From contig CM060731.1 of the NCBI GenBank assembly GCA_030704615.1, positions 88,766,756 through 88,830,755 on the forward strand: DNA of 64,000 nucleotides, read 5' to 3'. The DNA is from Takakia lepidozioides. Taxonomy: Eukaryota > Streptophyta > Takakiopsida > Takakiales > Takakiaceae. The notes beneath the pieces were generated by a model that worked only from the letters and a program-made list of their open reading frames with translations, ran no database searches and was not told the origin of the DNA. Numbering within the stretch: position 1 is the first letter of the stretch; each line of letters starts with the position of its first letter. The translations under genes and the position numbers were made by a program. Shown here piece after piece: positions 44,795 through 57,772 of the stretch.

Positions 44795-47700
44795 TTATCT
44801 CGGCTCAACGGTGCTCATGTAACTAGCTGTGTTAGTTAAGCTTGATCCGGAGTTATAGGTTGAGCCTTGTGAATAATCTTTACTGAAGGGAGATGAGGAA
44901 GTTGATGTGCCACCACGACCTGCATAGTGGCGTATTCTGGGCTTGGAGATCTCAGGCATGTCAATCTCCGCCTCTCCGGCTAGCATTGTGACCACCCGTG
45001 ACATTGTTGGCCTCATTGTAGCCACTGATTGTGTGCATAACAGTGCAACATCTATCACCCTCAAAACTTCTTCCTCGGAGATGGGGCCCTTCAGAGTGGG
45101 ATCAAGAAGTTTTTCCAGTTTTTGATCTTCATGCAATTGCCAGGTCTGCAGCAAGAAGGTTTTTGGCGCGTAGTTAGCACTGTACTGTTCACCATTCAAA
45201 ATTATCATTTAAGAGAATGTACTCATGAGACTCCGTTTGCCGTAGCCTTGTACACATAGACCCCGCCCCCATGGATGGAAATATCATTTAAGAGACAAAC
45301 ACAGAGATTGCTTTGAAATTGAGCTAACTGAACCAGAATCTACAAACAGCTTCCACATCGTGCAATATAACATTGGACCCCAGCATACTTGATACATGAA
45401 ATTCCTGCTTGTAGGAAAGAGAAGTCATACCCAATCTAGGAGATAGGCCATGTCTGTGGGCAAACGAAGGTCCAGATTGCCCCGGCCACTTACAAGCTCC
45501 AGTGCCACAATGCCAAAACTGAAGACATCTGCTTTCTCTGTGAGTTGTCCCCTCATGGCATACTCCGGTGCCAAATATCCACTTCACAACACCCCACAAT
45601 GCAAATGTCAAGGCCCCTCATTGCTTCTCTGTGGTTCTTTGGTCTACTTTTGTCCCTTGGACTTCCCAATACTTACTGACTGTTCCCTTCTTTCACTCAA
45701 AAAGGTTACTTTGTCCCTCTTTTTTCTTTCCCCTGGACCTTACAAAGTTCCTTCTTTCTTTCTTCTTACTTCCCCTGCAGTTTCCTGTTTTCCTTCAAGT
45801 TGCTAAGTTGGCAGTGCAATCACAGGAGACTAGAAAGGTACTAGTGCAGTAGAAAGTTAGTAACATTCTGTTTTCTATTGGCTTTCTAGTATGTTGGCAA
45901 AATGTGGCAGGAATGTGGCCAAAATGTTGTAAGCTGTCTGACTGCTACTTCCATTGCAGGTAAACTCTACCATTGGCCAGGGTGGAACAAGTATATCACA
46001 GGGAATTTCAACATGAAGGGCCAACAATCTTTATGCGGTGAAGGAATGTGGTATATAATGCAATTTGTTTTGTATTATCAAATTGGATTCGACTTTTTCC
46101 AGCATTTTCAGGTCCAAATAACCAGGGATTATCTGTTTGCCTACCCGCTTCATAGAGTTCAGAAGAAACTAGGTGACTTGGAGCCTCTCGTTCACATCTC
46201 TCATCGAAAGGTGTTATCCTATAATGCATATTTCTGTACCTTGGCATCAAATCACCTGGGTAAAACTTGTTTCAAGTTCAGCAAAGACATCAAATGAGAA
46301 AAGGCGCAGCTTACACTGTCCCAGCAACACGGGTGCTGATATGGCTCTGATCATCCAAAAAGAAACGGGCCAACCCAAAATCAGCAATTTTGGGATTGAG
46401 ATCTTTGTCCAGCAAAATGTTGCTGGCTTTGATATCCCGATGTATTATACGTGTCTGACAGCCCTCATGCAGATAGGCAAGACCACGAGCTGTTCCAACC
46501 AATATCTTTACTCGTGTCGGCCAATCCAAATGCAATCCTTGCCCTGCATCTGCAAGGACATGTACATTTAATTGGATCAGGTAAACTCTGTAAAACATTT
46601 TGGTGTTCCATCACCCATATCACTATGATTATATCTTTCCAGCCACCTGATCGCTTTCTCCCTGCAGCAGTCCAAATAACTGGGAAGGAAAAAACATGTG
46701 GCTCCTCTCTCCTCAAAGCCATCTGAACTCGATGGTGTGCACAAGAAATCAGATCAGCAAGTAGTGATAAAAGGAACTGTTGCAGGGGACCTTTACTGTT
46801 CAGTACCCATCTTTAAGAACAATGAAGCTATTTCACAATATAAGCTTCCCTAATTTGAAGGCAATCAAAGCAGTTGACCAGGTTGGCTAATGGGTCTGGA
46901 GCAACTGCGGAAATGCACTTTCAGCATCAATCAGTGGACTCAAGCATGAGAACCTCCTTGGCCTCAAGTGTGTTTCTGGGGTACTGACCCTTCGAACTCA
47001 CTGTGCCTCTTCCCCTTGCCCCATTTCCTGCATGTGTTAGGCTTCAGGATTAAAATGGTGAGAGTGGTATTACCAAACAAGGCCTGATTGAGGCTTTTAT
47101 TTTCAAGGTACTCATAAACTAGCAGCCGCTCTCCTCCTTTGAGACAGCAGCCCCGCAGTTTTACAAGGTTGCGGTGCTGAACGCCTGTGATAAGCGTGAC
47201 CTCATTCAGAAACTCTTCCTGTCCTTGCCGTGAAGTTTGAGAGAGCTGCTTGACTGCCACCTCAGTACCATCAGGCAGCACTCCCTTCATCACCAGATTT
47301 GCAAAAAATGAGACACATGAATTTAGGTTGGGTATAAGAACAACACGAATGAGAGCGCGCGTGTCTGAAAGAGGGCTGCAGAATAGGGAGGAAAGCAAAT
47401 GGGACACTCACAGGAAGGTGCAGATGCATGGTTGTCTGCAAAGACATTTCCAACTTTGAAGAACTTTAGAGCAACCTCTCAATAAACCCTCCAGGTTGTT
47501 ATAGATGTATATAGTACTGATAACTGATACCTAGATTGTATTAGAAACTGAGAAGCTGTTGGTGTGCAGCATTGCAGAGTCGGATGGTATTATTTACTGA
47601 CAGGCTTAAGATTGTACCATACCTTAAAGACTGAACCAAATCCACCTTCCCCAAGCTTGCTCCCTGAATGGAAATTTCTGGTGGCATTTTTTAGCACAGT

Positions 47701-48981
47701 GTAGGTGAAGAGGGTCGGTCGTCCTTCAATCTTCAGAATGTCTGATCACATACAGATCCAGCAATTTATCATCTTTCCTCGGAAACTACATGCCATGCAT
47801 AGATACAGGAATTGTTCAATGCGACTTTGGCTGTCCATCACATTCTGATTGCATGACAATACTGGATGGAAGAAAGACATTTATAGAACAGGTCCCAATT
47901 TTCACAGATGTGTATGAGAGGTAGGAAGGAGGTGGTAGTAATGCATGCATGTGTGTACCATCTCGATCTTGACTTGAGGCTGGACACCTCCAAGCCTTCT
48001 TCCTCCTCCGACAAGCTAAGAAAATACAAAGAGCCAGAGCGGCAATCACAACGCCCGTTATACTGATGGCCACTATTGCAAAAATGCCTTTAGGTGCGCT
48101 TTTGGAAGCTCGCTCTGCATTAAGGAATTTCACCCCCACAAAGAAGATCACTGACCAGGTTTGTGAAGCATTTTTACAATTGACTTGTGACCAAATACGC
48201 CATATGCGTCCACCTTCTGGCTATAGAAAGCACTCTGGAAGCCTTAAACAAGTCACAGAAATCTACTACGACCGAGGAAGGAGACCGAAGGGCTAAAGGA
48301 ACAGAAGTAGAACAACGCGCAGTCGAACCACAGACCCACACACGCGAGAGAGAGAGAGCGGGCAAGGAGGAGTATTGGGCGGCTTCAAAGGATTGAAGAT
48401 CGTGTATGTAATAAGGGTGGTGACATACTGAAACTTGACAATCCAGAAATTTTGCATACAATCTGTGTATCTGAGCTGCCAGAGTTTCCCGATCGTGTAT
48501 TTGTGCTTACGAGACGTGTACCTTGCAGAGAGGGAGTGAGGGGAGCCCCGCAAGAGCTGTTACCGGGCGCCAAACCCAACAGGGCGGGGCACACGCTGCA
48601 AAGGTCGGTAGTGAGCTTGCAGTAGCCAGGCATGGCTTCCTGCAAGACTGGCTTAACGACGTCCGGCGGGTAGAAGGTAACGTAGCAAAAACAGCCTAAA
48701 GTGTCGCGCGCGACCTTCTGCACCGCTGAACAACAGTTAGCAGGTGGGCGTGGAGGTCCCTGTGATTGGGTACCCATCAGATATTGTAGGCATGGAATCA
48801 ACTCTTTCATGCCATCGCTGCACAATGGTGTACTCATGTCCAAACACGGTTTGCCTTTCTTGAATGGGAAGCTGCAGTTGAGACCTGGCATCGGCGCAGC
48901 TGCGCCCAGCTCACTGAAGATTGCTAGTACCACCACTACTGCTACCATCCTTGCAACGGCCCTCATTGCTATTGACACCAT
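44795..48981 (-). CDS. Receptor-like kinase with an LTP-like (8-cysteine) ectodomain
   Basis: Seven exons on the minus strand: 48981-48522, 48114-47959, 47741-47623, 47284-47074, 46549-46315, 45581-45431 and 45145-44795. All introns are GT-AG, all phases match, and the total is 1683 bp (560 residues). Exon 1 encodes a signal peptide ([18 protein letters not shown]) and an 8-cysteine LTP-type domain: [11 protein letters not shown], then NCC, then GCFC, then GYC and DLC. Exon 2 encodes one membrane helix ([20 protein letters not shown]) followed by C-R-R-R-K-K. The kinase has [11 protein letters not shown], the V-A-V-K lysine, [11 protein letters not shown], an intact D-F-G and [18 protein letters not shown], so it should be an active RD kinase. 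The C-tail is Ser/Thr-rich. LTP-like domains bind lipids in other proteins, so lipid or cuticle sensing is a reasonable guess only. Confidence 0.85.
45215..45271 (+). repeat. Interspersed GTACTCAT repeat, intronic copy in the receptor kinase gene
   Basis: The copy reads AATGTACTCATGAGACTCCG, GTTTGCCGTAGCCTTGTACAC and then ATAGACCCCGCCCCC. It lies in the last intron of the kinase gene, just before the last exon in the sense direction. Confidence 0.65.
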
Positions 48982-49388
48982 TCTATCTGCCTATCTTTCT
49001 ACCTAGAGTCCACTCCCACGGTTGCAGTCGATCGGATCTCACTTTTGGAGAAGCTATGTTCGCGCACAGCTGCCCTCCAAGAACACCCGCCGCAGCCGTG
49101 CAGAACGTACCATGGGGAGCTCAAGGAGCAATGCGGCACTGTAGAGCTGGGAGGTGAGTAACCTGGAGGTGGACAGGCGAGTAAGATATAGATGCTCTCC
49201 TACTACAAACTCCACCAGTCCTGAATGATCTCACATAGAGAGAGACAAACAAATGAACACGCATAGGAAGAAGAAAAATCTTTGCAGAGAGTGGCAGCCC
49301 CCTTGACCTTGCAGCGAACGTCTACTGCCAGACCCACCACACCTGCCTCCTCGCCCTGACTTTCCATCAGTTTCCAAGAAAAGTGTTA

Positions 49389-49514
49389 TTAGTGTGAACA
49401 GACTTGAGCTTGCAGCAGGCAAGTATCTCCACCTGGAGTTGCAGCCCTGTAGGCAATACAGTACTCCATGCAGCAGTTGTCGCACCAGCTTTTAACTAGT
49501 GACTGTAAGTGCAT
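49389..49514 (-). CDS. Short cysteine-rich open frame, 41 residues
   Basis: An ATG-initiated minus-strand frame contains SWCDNCCMEYCIAYRAATPG followed by two further cysteines (DTCLL and QVCSH). That gives six cysteines, including a C-x2-CC-x3-C cluster. It lies about 400 bases upstream of the LTP-kinase start, in the same direction. There is no clear signal peptide. A TTACAG acceptor-like string just before the cluster means it could instead be one exon of an unseen gene. I do not recognise the family. Confidence 0.3.
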   Translation of the reverse strand: MHLQSLVKSWCDNCCMEYCIAYRAATPGGDTCLLQAQVCSH

Positions 49515-50975
49515 GTGCGCAAGGTATAACTTAGTTGGGTATTGTTTGAATGCAAGCCCTGCCTTCTGCAGCCATTCTGGAGAGCAAGGATTGCATGCAA
49601 TAATGTTGTAGCGTGCTGCATTGATGAAGCCTGGGCCACCATCTCACGTCCGGACGGTCTTCACGCGCTAATATAGGGATGGAGAACTGTATACAATCCA
49701 ATTGATTACTCCCGCCTCTTCAACTTTCTTTCCTTTTCTGTTTTCAAAGTTACTATCACACTAAAATCAGAACAAACAAACAAGAAACCTTGAATCCATC
49801 ATGTGGGTGATGGCCTGGGTCATCACTGTCAGGACTAGAGAATTTATTGCAAGGGAAAATTTGTGGAGAAGATCACCATCTCCAGCGTCTGAGGCAAATA
49901 ACTGGCCCTCGATTGGGCATCACACAAATGAGTTGATGTCGGCATCGAATCCATTCCCAGTCAATGACTTTCCCTTTACCCATGTTTTGCCCATCATGTC
50001 TGGAATCTTGTTTTCAACGCCGCAGATTGCCCGTTAGCAACTCGCTTTACATGAGGTAGGCAACGGTACACTGTATGCCGGCCTTTTAGGTGCAGTCAAG
50101 TAACCATCTGTCTCCTTCACTCCTTTTGCAGCTCGAGAACCATGCGAGAGGAACAACCAATCTCTGAGGTCTGGTTTGCTTGACCTGGTGTGTGTTGTCA
50201 GTCCAGTGGATATACTTCCATAAACGAAACGAAACGAAACATGTGGTTGTTAATCTATCAGGGCCAGGATTTCCAGTGATACAGCTACTTTGGAAGTGCT
50301 ATTTTCCAGCTATCTTCCAACTTTTTGAGCTTTCCATTGGTTTCCATGAACCCTTGGGTTTCCCAACCATTCAATGCATTCACACCAGATGGAAAATTGG
50401 AAAAACATTTCCACTCAAATAGTGCAGAGATACTGAAGTAAGAGGTACACCAACTAGGAGGGCAAATAGCCAGAAATGATTTGGACCAGAACAAATGCTA
50501 AAATAGTCATGAACAAACGATGGTCCAAAAGCAGCTGTCTTCTCCCTACATGCATTTATTGGAGGAGGAAAAGAGTGATAAGTTCTTCCTACTTTTGTTT
50601 TGAAACCTTGCAGACCTGTTTTGTGAATATCTGATGTCAGGAAAATGAAAAGTTCGAAAACCTGTCATATTCATTTGCCCCATTTTGCTTGAAAGGTATC
50701 TGGAGATCAATCTCAGCAAGGCAGCAGAGGCTGACCAGAAAACGCCTAACGGAAATAAGCAGGTAGGGGAGTGACTGCTGAGACTTAACAATCCTGCTCA
50801 TGTAATAAGAACCTTTTGTGTGATACACCTCTCAATTTACAGACCAGTGGCAGAAGCAGCACACTCAGCCAAGCTCATCAACCTAGCTACCACTGTGATT
50901 GCAATTTTACATCAATTGGGATGTGAACAGTCAGAACTATTTGAGGAATTTGAGTGGAGGGACGAAATGGTAGTG
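49515..50975. other. Intergenic region, no gene seen
   Basis: The interval lies beyond the 3' end of the PPR gene. An ACGAAACGAAACGAAAC short tandem repeat occurs near 50224-50240. Open frames here lack any domain. Confidence 0.5.
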
Positions 50976-53900
50976 TTACAGGACAGCAGCAGAATCAGTC
51001 AAATCGTGCAGCAATTTGACAGCTGCATCAGACTCTGCAACTTGCTGCCTGAGCTGAGTGTAGGTATTTTCGCTGGCGCTACCTCCCACCTCTTTCACCT
51101 GCTCTAACAGTTGTAGCAAGGCCTCATATTTCCCTCGTTCTGCGCACTTCAGTAGCATTATATCCCATGCCCCCTGTCATACTACCAGTCTTAAGAATGA
51201 CCCTGAAGCACTTTATGTGGCAAATAACAAGATACTCGAATGTCTTGAAGGGAAATGATAAATAATAAACCTACCAAGACAAAACCCAAAAGTGTTTCCC
51301 GTAGGTGGACATACTGAGCCAAAATAATCTCTAAAATTTACATCTTGAGACAGCAATTTTCCGTAGTAATAATCACTAAACCGACTTGAAGCTGAACTAC
51401 AATTGAGATTTAGTCTGACTGAAATCGTTTTTACTTTTTGCGTGACATCAAGTCATACGTTAGGGTGCCATGGAATGACGTGACAACTTTCACAGGTCTT
51501 CCCGGACATCCCAATGACAACCCTAGGGTCTGGTGGGCCCACAAACATATTCAAGCTAAGTGCCTTATGCATAAACCTGACAACATTAAAGGAAAGAGGG
51601 CTTACTTGAGAAGGCTTATAGCCAACTTGTTTCATTAGTTCTAGCACCTCTTTCACCACCTCCATGTTGCCGACCTCCGCAAATGCTTGTATAAACTTTT
51701 CGATGATGGGTTGTGCCAAAGGCCGCCCAGAAACCTAAACAATGTGATCAAGCCAAGAATGTACAATGTGTGTAAAGAAAGAGAAGGAGAACCATGGAAC
51801 ATAGAAACAAATGACCATGTTGTCACCAGGGGAAGGGAGGGATGAGAACAAAGTATTTACCTTGACTTCCTGGAAGACGGCAAGCAAATAATCAAGTTGA
51901 TTGTGAACGATCATTGCCGAAATCACAGTGTGCAGTGAGAGGTTTGTCGGCACAATGCCCTTCTTCTTCATTTCCCCGAACATATTCCACAGCTCCTCCA
52001 CTTTGCCCACTTTCATGAATCCTTGAAGCAGTGCATTGAATGTGGCCTGTTCACCACCCACCCAATCAACATCCCTCCTTACATATCACAGCTGCAAATA
52101 TGGGTCTAATTCGTTGTCATTCAGAGAGTTTGCAATGCCTCATCGACTCCCATATCTGGCAACTAAAAGCTACAGACCTCATTTGGGCGGTGGCCCCTGG
52201 TTTCCATGTCTTGTAAAGTGCGGAGAGCCAACTCGCAGAGGTCTTCTTTGGCAAAGTACCCAATGAGAATATTGAAAGTGCCACGGTCAGGTGGGCAAGC
52301 CTCTGAATCCATCTTGCGCAGAGTGGCCATGACCCCATCCATGTAGCCAGCATTGCAGTATACCTTCAACAAGGTATTGAACAAAAGGATATCACGGTCT
52401 ACAAGATTTCTGCTCTCAATCTCTGCAGCCAGTCTCTTGACTCCATCCAGCTGCTCGGCCTTCGCATATGCTGTGATTAAAATGCTGTACCCTATACTAC
52501 CTGCACATATGGATTCATGATTGCTCATTCCTTAGCAATGGTTCAAACCGCAAGAGACAATAAGAGGAAAGACAACCACAGACAGCATATGTTGAGGGAA
52601 AGCACACATGGGTTGACCATCCTAATCATAATAACCGTACTCTCAGCATGACCCCAAGCTCAAGCAAGCAAGAGAAGAGAAGAGAAGAGAGAAAAATTTA
52701 TCACGTCCATGGGGGGGCCCAGAGAGAAGAGTTGTTACAGTATAAGCAGAATGTAGCTGGCAAAGCAGAAATTTCCTTGTGACTATCCTGAAGCTCTGTG
52801 CAATTTCACTTCAAAATACTTTAGCCATAACCAAGGAATATTAAGGAAGCTACAACTGTAGTACCTGGGTTCATGCCTCTCGACTTCATCTCATCACATA
52901 ATTCCTGAGCCTCTGTCACCATGCCCGTTTTCGCATACGCATCCAACATTGAGCAATAAGAAACCTGTTCTTCACAAGCATCAGCAACCGAAATCAACCA
53001 GAATTCCAGCTGCTGCACATGAATCTAGACAATAGGATAAAAAAAACACAGACAATGAAGATGGGCTCAACACTGCTTTCTACCTACCATGTTTTGGAGA
53101 AACCATACTGTCATGGAATAAGCCACATAGTAGTAATGCCCAACAAGAAGATCTTGGACATACCATGTCAGGATGTAAGCCAGAGGCCTGCACCTCGTTG
53201 AAGATTTTCCGGGCCTCTTTGGGCAGTCTACTGTTAGCATAAGCATTAATCAGTGAATTGTACACCACCTGCACATTGCAGTTACTCTCCCATAAAACTG
53301 TGTTGTAGAAAAGTCATGGGACAAGGCAATACAAGGGCCTGTCCAAACATAAAGAAGTAAAGCTGCAGCACCTCCATCACTAGAATGATGAAAAAACCCA
53401 ATAAACCAGATGTGAATATGTTGTAAGAGTATTGAGTGTGAGAGCCTCAAGAAAAACAGCATGAAGGTGTTTTAACATATGAAGAATGCTTCAATAAGAA
53501 ATAGCAATGATAGTCTAGTGGGGAAAGTTGCTGATTCTCCTACTTGACAATGCGTCAGTGAAATGAACCCCACTAATAGGAGAAAGAAAGAAAGGAAGAA
53601 ACTAAGTATGGTCGGGGCAGCCATGGGACAAAGTAGAACCATGAAGGAAACAGCGGGGTCACAGCAGTTTATAGACAACTAGGGAAGTTAATTGTTGGAA
53701 CTTGGCAGAAGATCATGAATGTGAATTTGAGATCATTAAAAGATTTGGTTTGGCCAGTATTGATACTCATTGCTAAAGCTAATGCATAATGAAATGATTT
53801 AGCTAGATTTGAGATAACACACACTTTTGGTAAGGACTAGGGAAAGTAGGCACCAAGTTTGGGGTGAGACCCGCTGCACGGATTTGTTCCAGCACTTGCT

Positions 53901-56041
53901 CAGCTTCAGCATACTTGCCCTTGCAGGCATAGGTGTTAAGCAAGGAACTGTAATGAAAGAGGTTGGGTGTAATGCCTGCTGCCTTCATATCCTCAAATGT
54001 AGCCCTTGCTTCCTCCTCCAATTTATGTGATGCACACACATTGATAAGCGCACCATATATGACTGAGTCCTGTACCAGATTCCGGTTCTGCATCTCCTCT
54101 ACAAACTCTCGAGCCTTTCCGTATCCATCTCGAGTCTTTGCACATCCTGCAATCAACTGTCACGTTCCCAACGCTGCTTAATTTGCCCCTCGGCTATTTT
54201 CCAGATGATCATAGTGTGTATCTTCCCCTTCAAATTAAGGATAAAGATGTATCACTCCAAAGAATAACAGAACAATCCAACACCGTAGACAGATCTGCGG
54301 TCAAACGAAAAAATCAGCACAGCAAGAAAATATAATTGATTATGAAGTGGGGGAACCTACCGTACTGTACGTGATGATGTCAGGCTGAAGACCCTCCTGT
54401 TTCATCTGCTCGAATAGTCGAAACGCCTTATCTACTTTACCATTATAAACCAGTGAACTGAGGATGGAGTTGCATACGTAGACATTGCAGCGGATCGAAT
54501 TATCTAGTGGGAGCTCATTGTAGACTCGCAATGCCTTCTCTGAACGGCCTGCCTTCCCCAGAACTGAAAAATAACTGGTATATGTTGGAGCTGAAAGTTT
54601 ATCGTGGTTCTTCATCCAATCGAACAGCTGAGTGTTCCCCCACAACCCCCAGAAAAAAAAGGAGGAAAGCATGGATATGTCCATGTCAGCCTAGCCTTAG
54701 TCTTTTCAACCCATTTGCTAGATCAAAGATCATCAAAGCACTCATTGCCCACAATTTCGCTTGTGTTTATCCTTGCAACTTGCTGATGTAATTATTTTGA
54801 ATTCATTGACATGTAAGCAAAAGATTTTTGTGCAGTGGTATTGGTATGGAAAGTCTTCCAGACAGGAATTATCTGGCAGATGGCTCCTACGAACGCCATT
54901 CTTTAAAAGCAACAAACAACCAATAGGCTAGGGCTAGGTAAATGCCTTTGCATCGTGGAAACCGGAGTACAAGAATTGGGACTTTGCATTAAACTCGGGT
55001 TGTCTGAGCAGCCACAGCTAATAGAACTCCAAAAAAAAGAGCTCGTCAACACAAACTAGTAAAATAGGGGAACTGCGGAGAAGCAGGGTAGATAGAGAAG
55101 AAGGTACCGAAGATGATTCTTGCCATTTTCCAAGCCTGCCAAATCGACGCAATACTGCATTCAAGTCCATGGTCTCCATTCTATTACCAACACTGCCACA
55201 TTATAACAAAATTATTGGTGTCAGTGATCATCAATATTGTCCCCAGCCTCCCACCTTATGTGTGCCCTCTTGTGCGGAAACACGAGTTTGATTGTAAGCA
55301 CCTGAGTAGAGCAGCATTGAGGTCATTAGCAGTTTGAAGAGTGAGCATGGCGGTGCGTCTCTCAGTCCATGGATGTTGGCCAGGTTGTACTTTGCGGTCA
55401 GGGCTAATCCACAAGTACTTGTCAAAGTTACCTCCAAGATCCTCGGCATCTGGGTCCTTCCTGGTGTCGTGCGCCTTACCACTGGGATTGACCCAAACAT
55501 CCCTCCTTAGTCTGCGGCTTTGATCGTCCCTCGTGCCTGCGAACACGTCACCTTCCTGCTCTCCACCATTTCTTCCTTCTACCTTGTAATCTTGCTCACT
55601 ATCAGAAACGCCTACGCCTTCACATGTACTATCAACTGCACTGTCTCTAAGTGTAACATTATCAGCCATAAAACTGTCACTATAGCCAGATTTCTTCGGA
55701 GTGCTATTCCTGCCCAACGGTAGCTCCGGTGCGCCTGCCACCGCACTCCTGGCTTCCAGTCTGTCAGTCTCAGTCAGGATGTCTCCTTCTAACGTTTCTA
55801 AATTCACCCGAGCTACACCCCATTTTTTTCTCCACTGGCAAGGGTGCGAGCTTGCCCCCTGAAACCCAAAATCTGAACCTGCAAGTCCTGCTCCAAAGAA
55901 TTGTGAGCTCAACTGAAGTGACATGCTCTGCAGCATGGCCGCTGCTATGTTGCAGTGTGTGCCTCCAGCTTTGTGAGCGCGGCCTGCAGAGCTGCTAGAA
56001 TTTGAGGACAAGTAAGTAGAGGTTGAGCTGCCCCAATCCAT
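50976..56041 (-). CDS. EMB3103: Chloroplast P-type PPR protein resembling At1g10910 (EMB3103)
   Basis: Ten exons on the minus strand: 56041-55302, 55180-55108, 54627-54361, 54156-53854, 53268-53164, 52964-52865, 52500-52178, 52046-51861, 51734-51606 and 51173-50976. All introns are GT-AG, all phases agree, and the total is 2424 bp (807 residues). I chose ATG 56041 ([13 protein letters not shown]). The Ser-rich start looks like a plastid transit region, and exon 1 ends with [13 protein letters not shown]. Exon 2 has [20 protein letters not shown]. The following exons hold P-type repeats such as [40 protein letters not shown] and [20 protein letters not shown]. The order and intron-rich layout fit my memory of Arabidopsis At1g10910, needed for chloroplast and embryo development. 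The family assignment rests on recalled sequence. P-type PPR proteins bind and stabilise organelle RNA. Confidence 0.85.
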
Positions 56042-57772
56042 CCCCACCCTACCTGCCTATTCCCACTCCCTATGCCACGTCTGCACTACGCCTCCGACAT
56101 GAGTACATGTATTTCTACCTTCTAGGTCTCATGTATTTGTCCACTGTACCTCAAATCCTCGGTGAGACATTACCGTGGGTCGCCGTATGGCAGAGTCCTT
56201 GTCTATGACGCTGTAACTTTTCAAAAAGTGGTGGGAAACCGACACAGGTAAGTAGGTGTATCCAAATCGTATGGACATCAGTACAATCGTTGCGTATATA
56301 CGGCACCGCCATAAGTATAGGAATGTGGATTCTGTTATGAACCGGAGCATCAATCGATGCGCTGAATACTCCGTAATGCTATCCAAATATATAATATATC
56401 GTAAATCCGTCCCATTTTAAAAAAACCTTTTTTCAAATATGTCGATTTTTATTTTTATTTTTAGCAAAGAGGGACAGAGGCCTCTAAAATTTTATTGATA
56501 TGGGGGGATATAAATCATCCCAAGGAGTACAAAGAGGAATTTTATTTTTAAAAAGTGAGAACGCTTTATTTGGAAGGCCAAAAATTGAAACCCGCAAGAG
56601 GCACAAACACACTGAACACTGAGGTGGATGTCCTCCACCTTAGCGGCTGTACGTTACCTACTGGAAATTTGTTGGAGTGCCCCCGCCTCCATGTTGTCTC
56701 AAACTAGGGGAAGGCTGGAGTGTTGCGGGCTCTCCACAAGTTATAGCAGGGATCCGTGGCCGCCGCAGGCCCTCCCCCATTGCAATTTCTTTCTCTCTCT
56801 TTTTTCTTTTTTTTTTAAGAAAGGGGACGGAGGCCCTTTTAATGCAATTTCATTTGTAGGATCGGAGTTCGTTTTCTTCTCCGACCACAGCAAAAATGAG
56901 AGGGACTGACAGCTTGTGAATATGACTGGACAAAAACATACCAAACAGAATGCACCAAGAAGTGGACGAATGAAAATCATACATCTCACTCGTTTGTTGG
57001 TGGTATTACCAACCGTATGGATGATAATGAGTAGGTGTATATGTATGTACGTATTGTACGTGCAGTATTTGACTGTGTGCAGAGTATTGCGGGGGGCGGG
57101 TGTGAAGAGAGCAGAGCGGGAAGGCGAGGAGGAGGGCCCTCTGGGAGTGGACACATCCCAGCACAAGCACAAGCATCCCTCCCTGCGTGCGCTGTGGGTT
57201 TGTGGTGCTTGGGCAGGCTCAGACGTGCATGCCCTTCACATGCTGCCCTGCCAGTGTTCACTACTTTACTACATGTGTCCCCAGGCAGGCTTCGGCTGCG
57301 ATCCATCGAGGTAGCCAAGTGGTTAAGTTGGGATCATAGAGTATGAATTTGGTTGTATTGGTGTCCCGGTGTTACAGGAACTGACGCACCATTTTTGGCC
57401 TGATGAGCAGCTCTATTGCCTGGAACTCGAAGAACAAGGATCGCTCACTTACTCGGATTGGACTGAGGAGCAATTGAGATCCGGCATATATGCTGGTCGT
57501 GGAAAATCTGGTGTCAAGATTTGTGAGTAGGGGGGGGAGGTTGGATGGGCCTGCGCATGGCTCAAAACGTGCTGTAGTATCCAAGGATGCACACGATCAG
57601 AGGGTGGAGGCTGAGGAATTGGTCAGTTTCTCGGATGGGCTGCCAGATCTTATCCTATTTCACATTAAGCGGCATTTCAGAGACGGCGAATAAGAAAGCA
57701 GCCCCTTCTTCATATGAGATGAGACTTCTGTGAGTTTTGAGTCAGGTGCAAGAATTATTTAGGGTTCATACT
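56042..57772. other. Divergent spacer between the PPR and SHH genes, with LINE-like tails
   Basis: The two genes diverge here, so both promoters should lie inside. At 56440-56500 an AT-rich run followed by AGCAAAGAGGGACAGAGGCC looks like the reversed 3' tail of a non-LTR element, and 56815-56850 has a similar AAGAAAGGGGACGGAGGCCC. At 57305-57325 TAGCCAAGTGGTTAAG fits RNA polymerase III box A, but no box B follows. An exon-like frame at 57378-57522 is reported separately. Confidence 0.45.
57378..57522 (+). other. Exon-like open segment of unknown identity
   Basis: A GTTACAG acceptor precedes an open stretch (ELTHHFWPDEQLYCLELEEQ, then SLTYSDWTEEQLRSGIYAGR) that ends at a T|GTGAGT donor. The composition is protein-like and the splice sites are good. 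It lies 250 bases upstream of the SHH start on the same strand. It may be an exon of an alternative 5' form of that gene or a relic of something else. I do not recognise the sequence. Confidence 0.35.
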
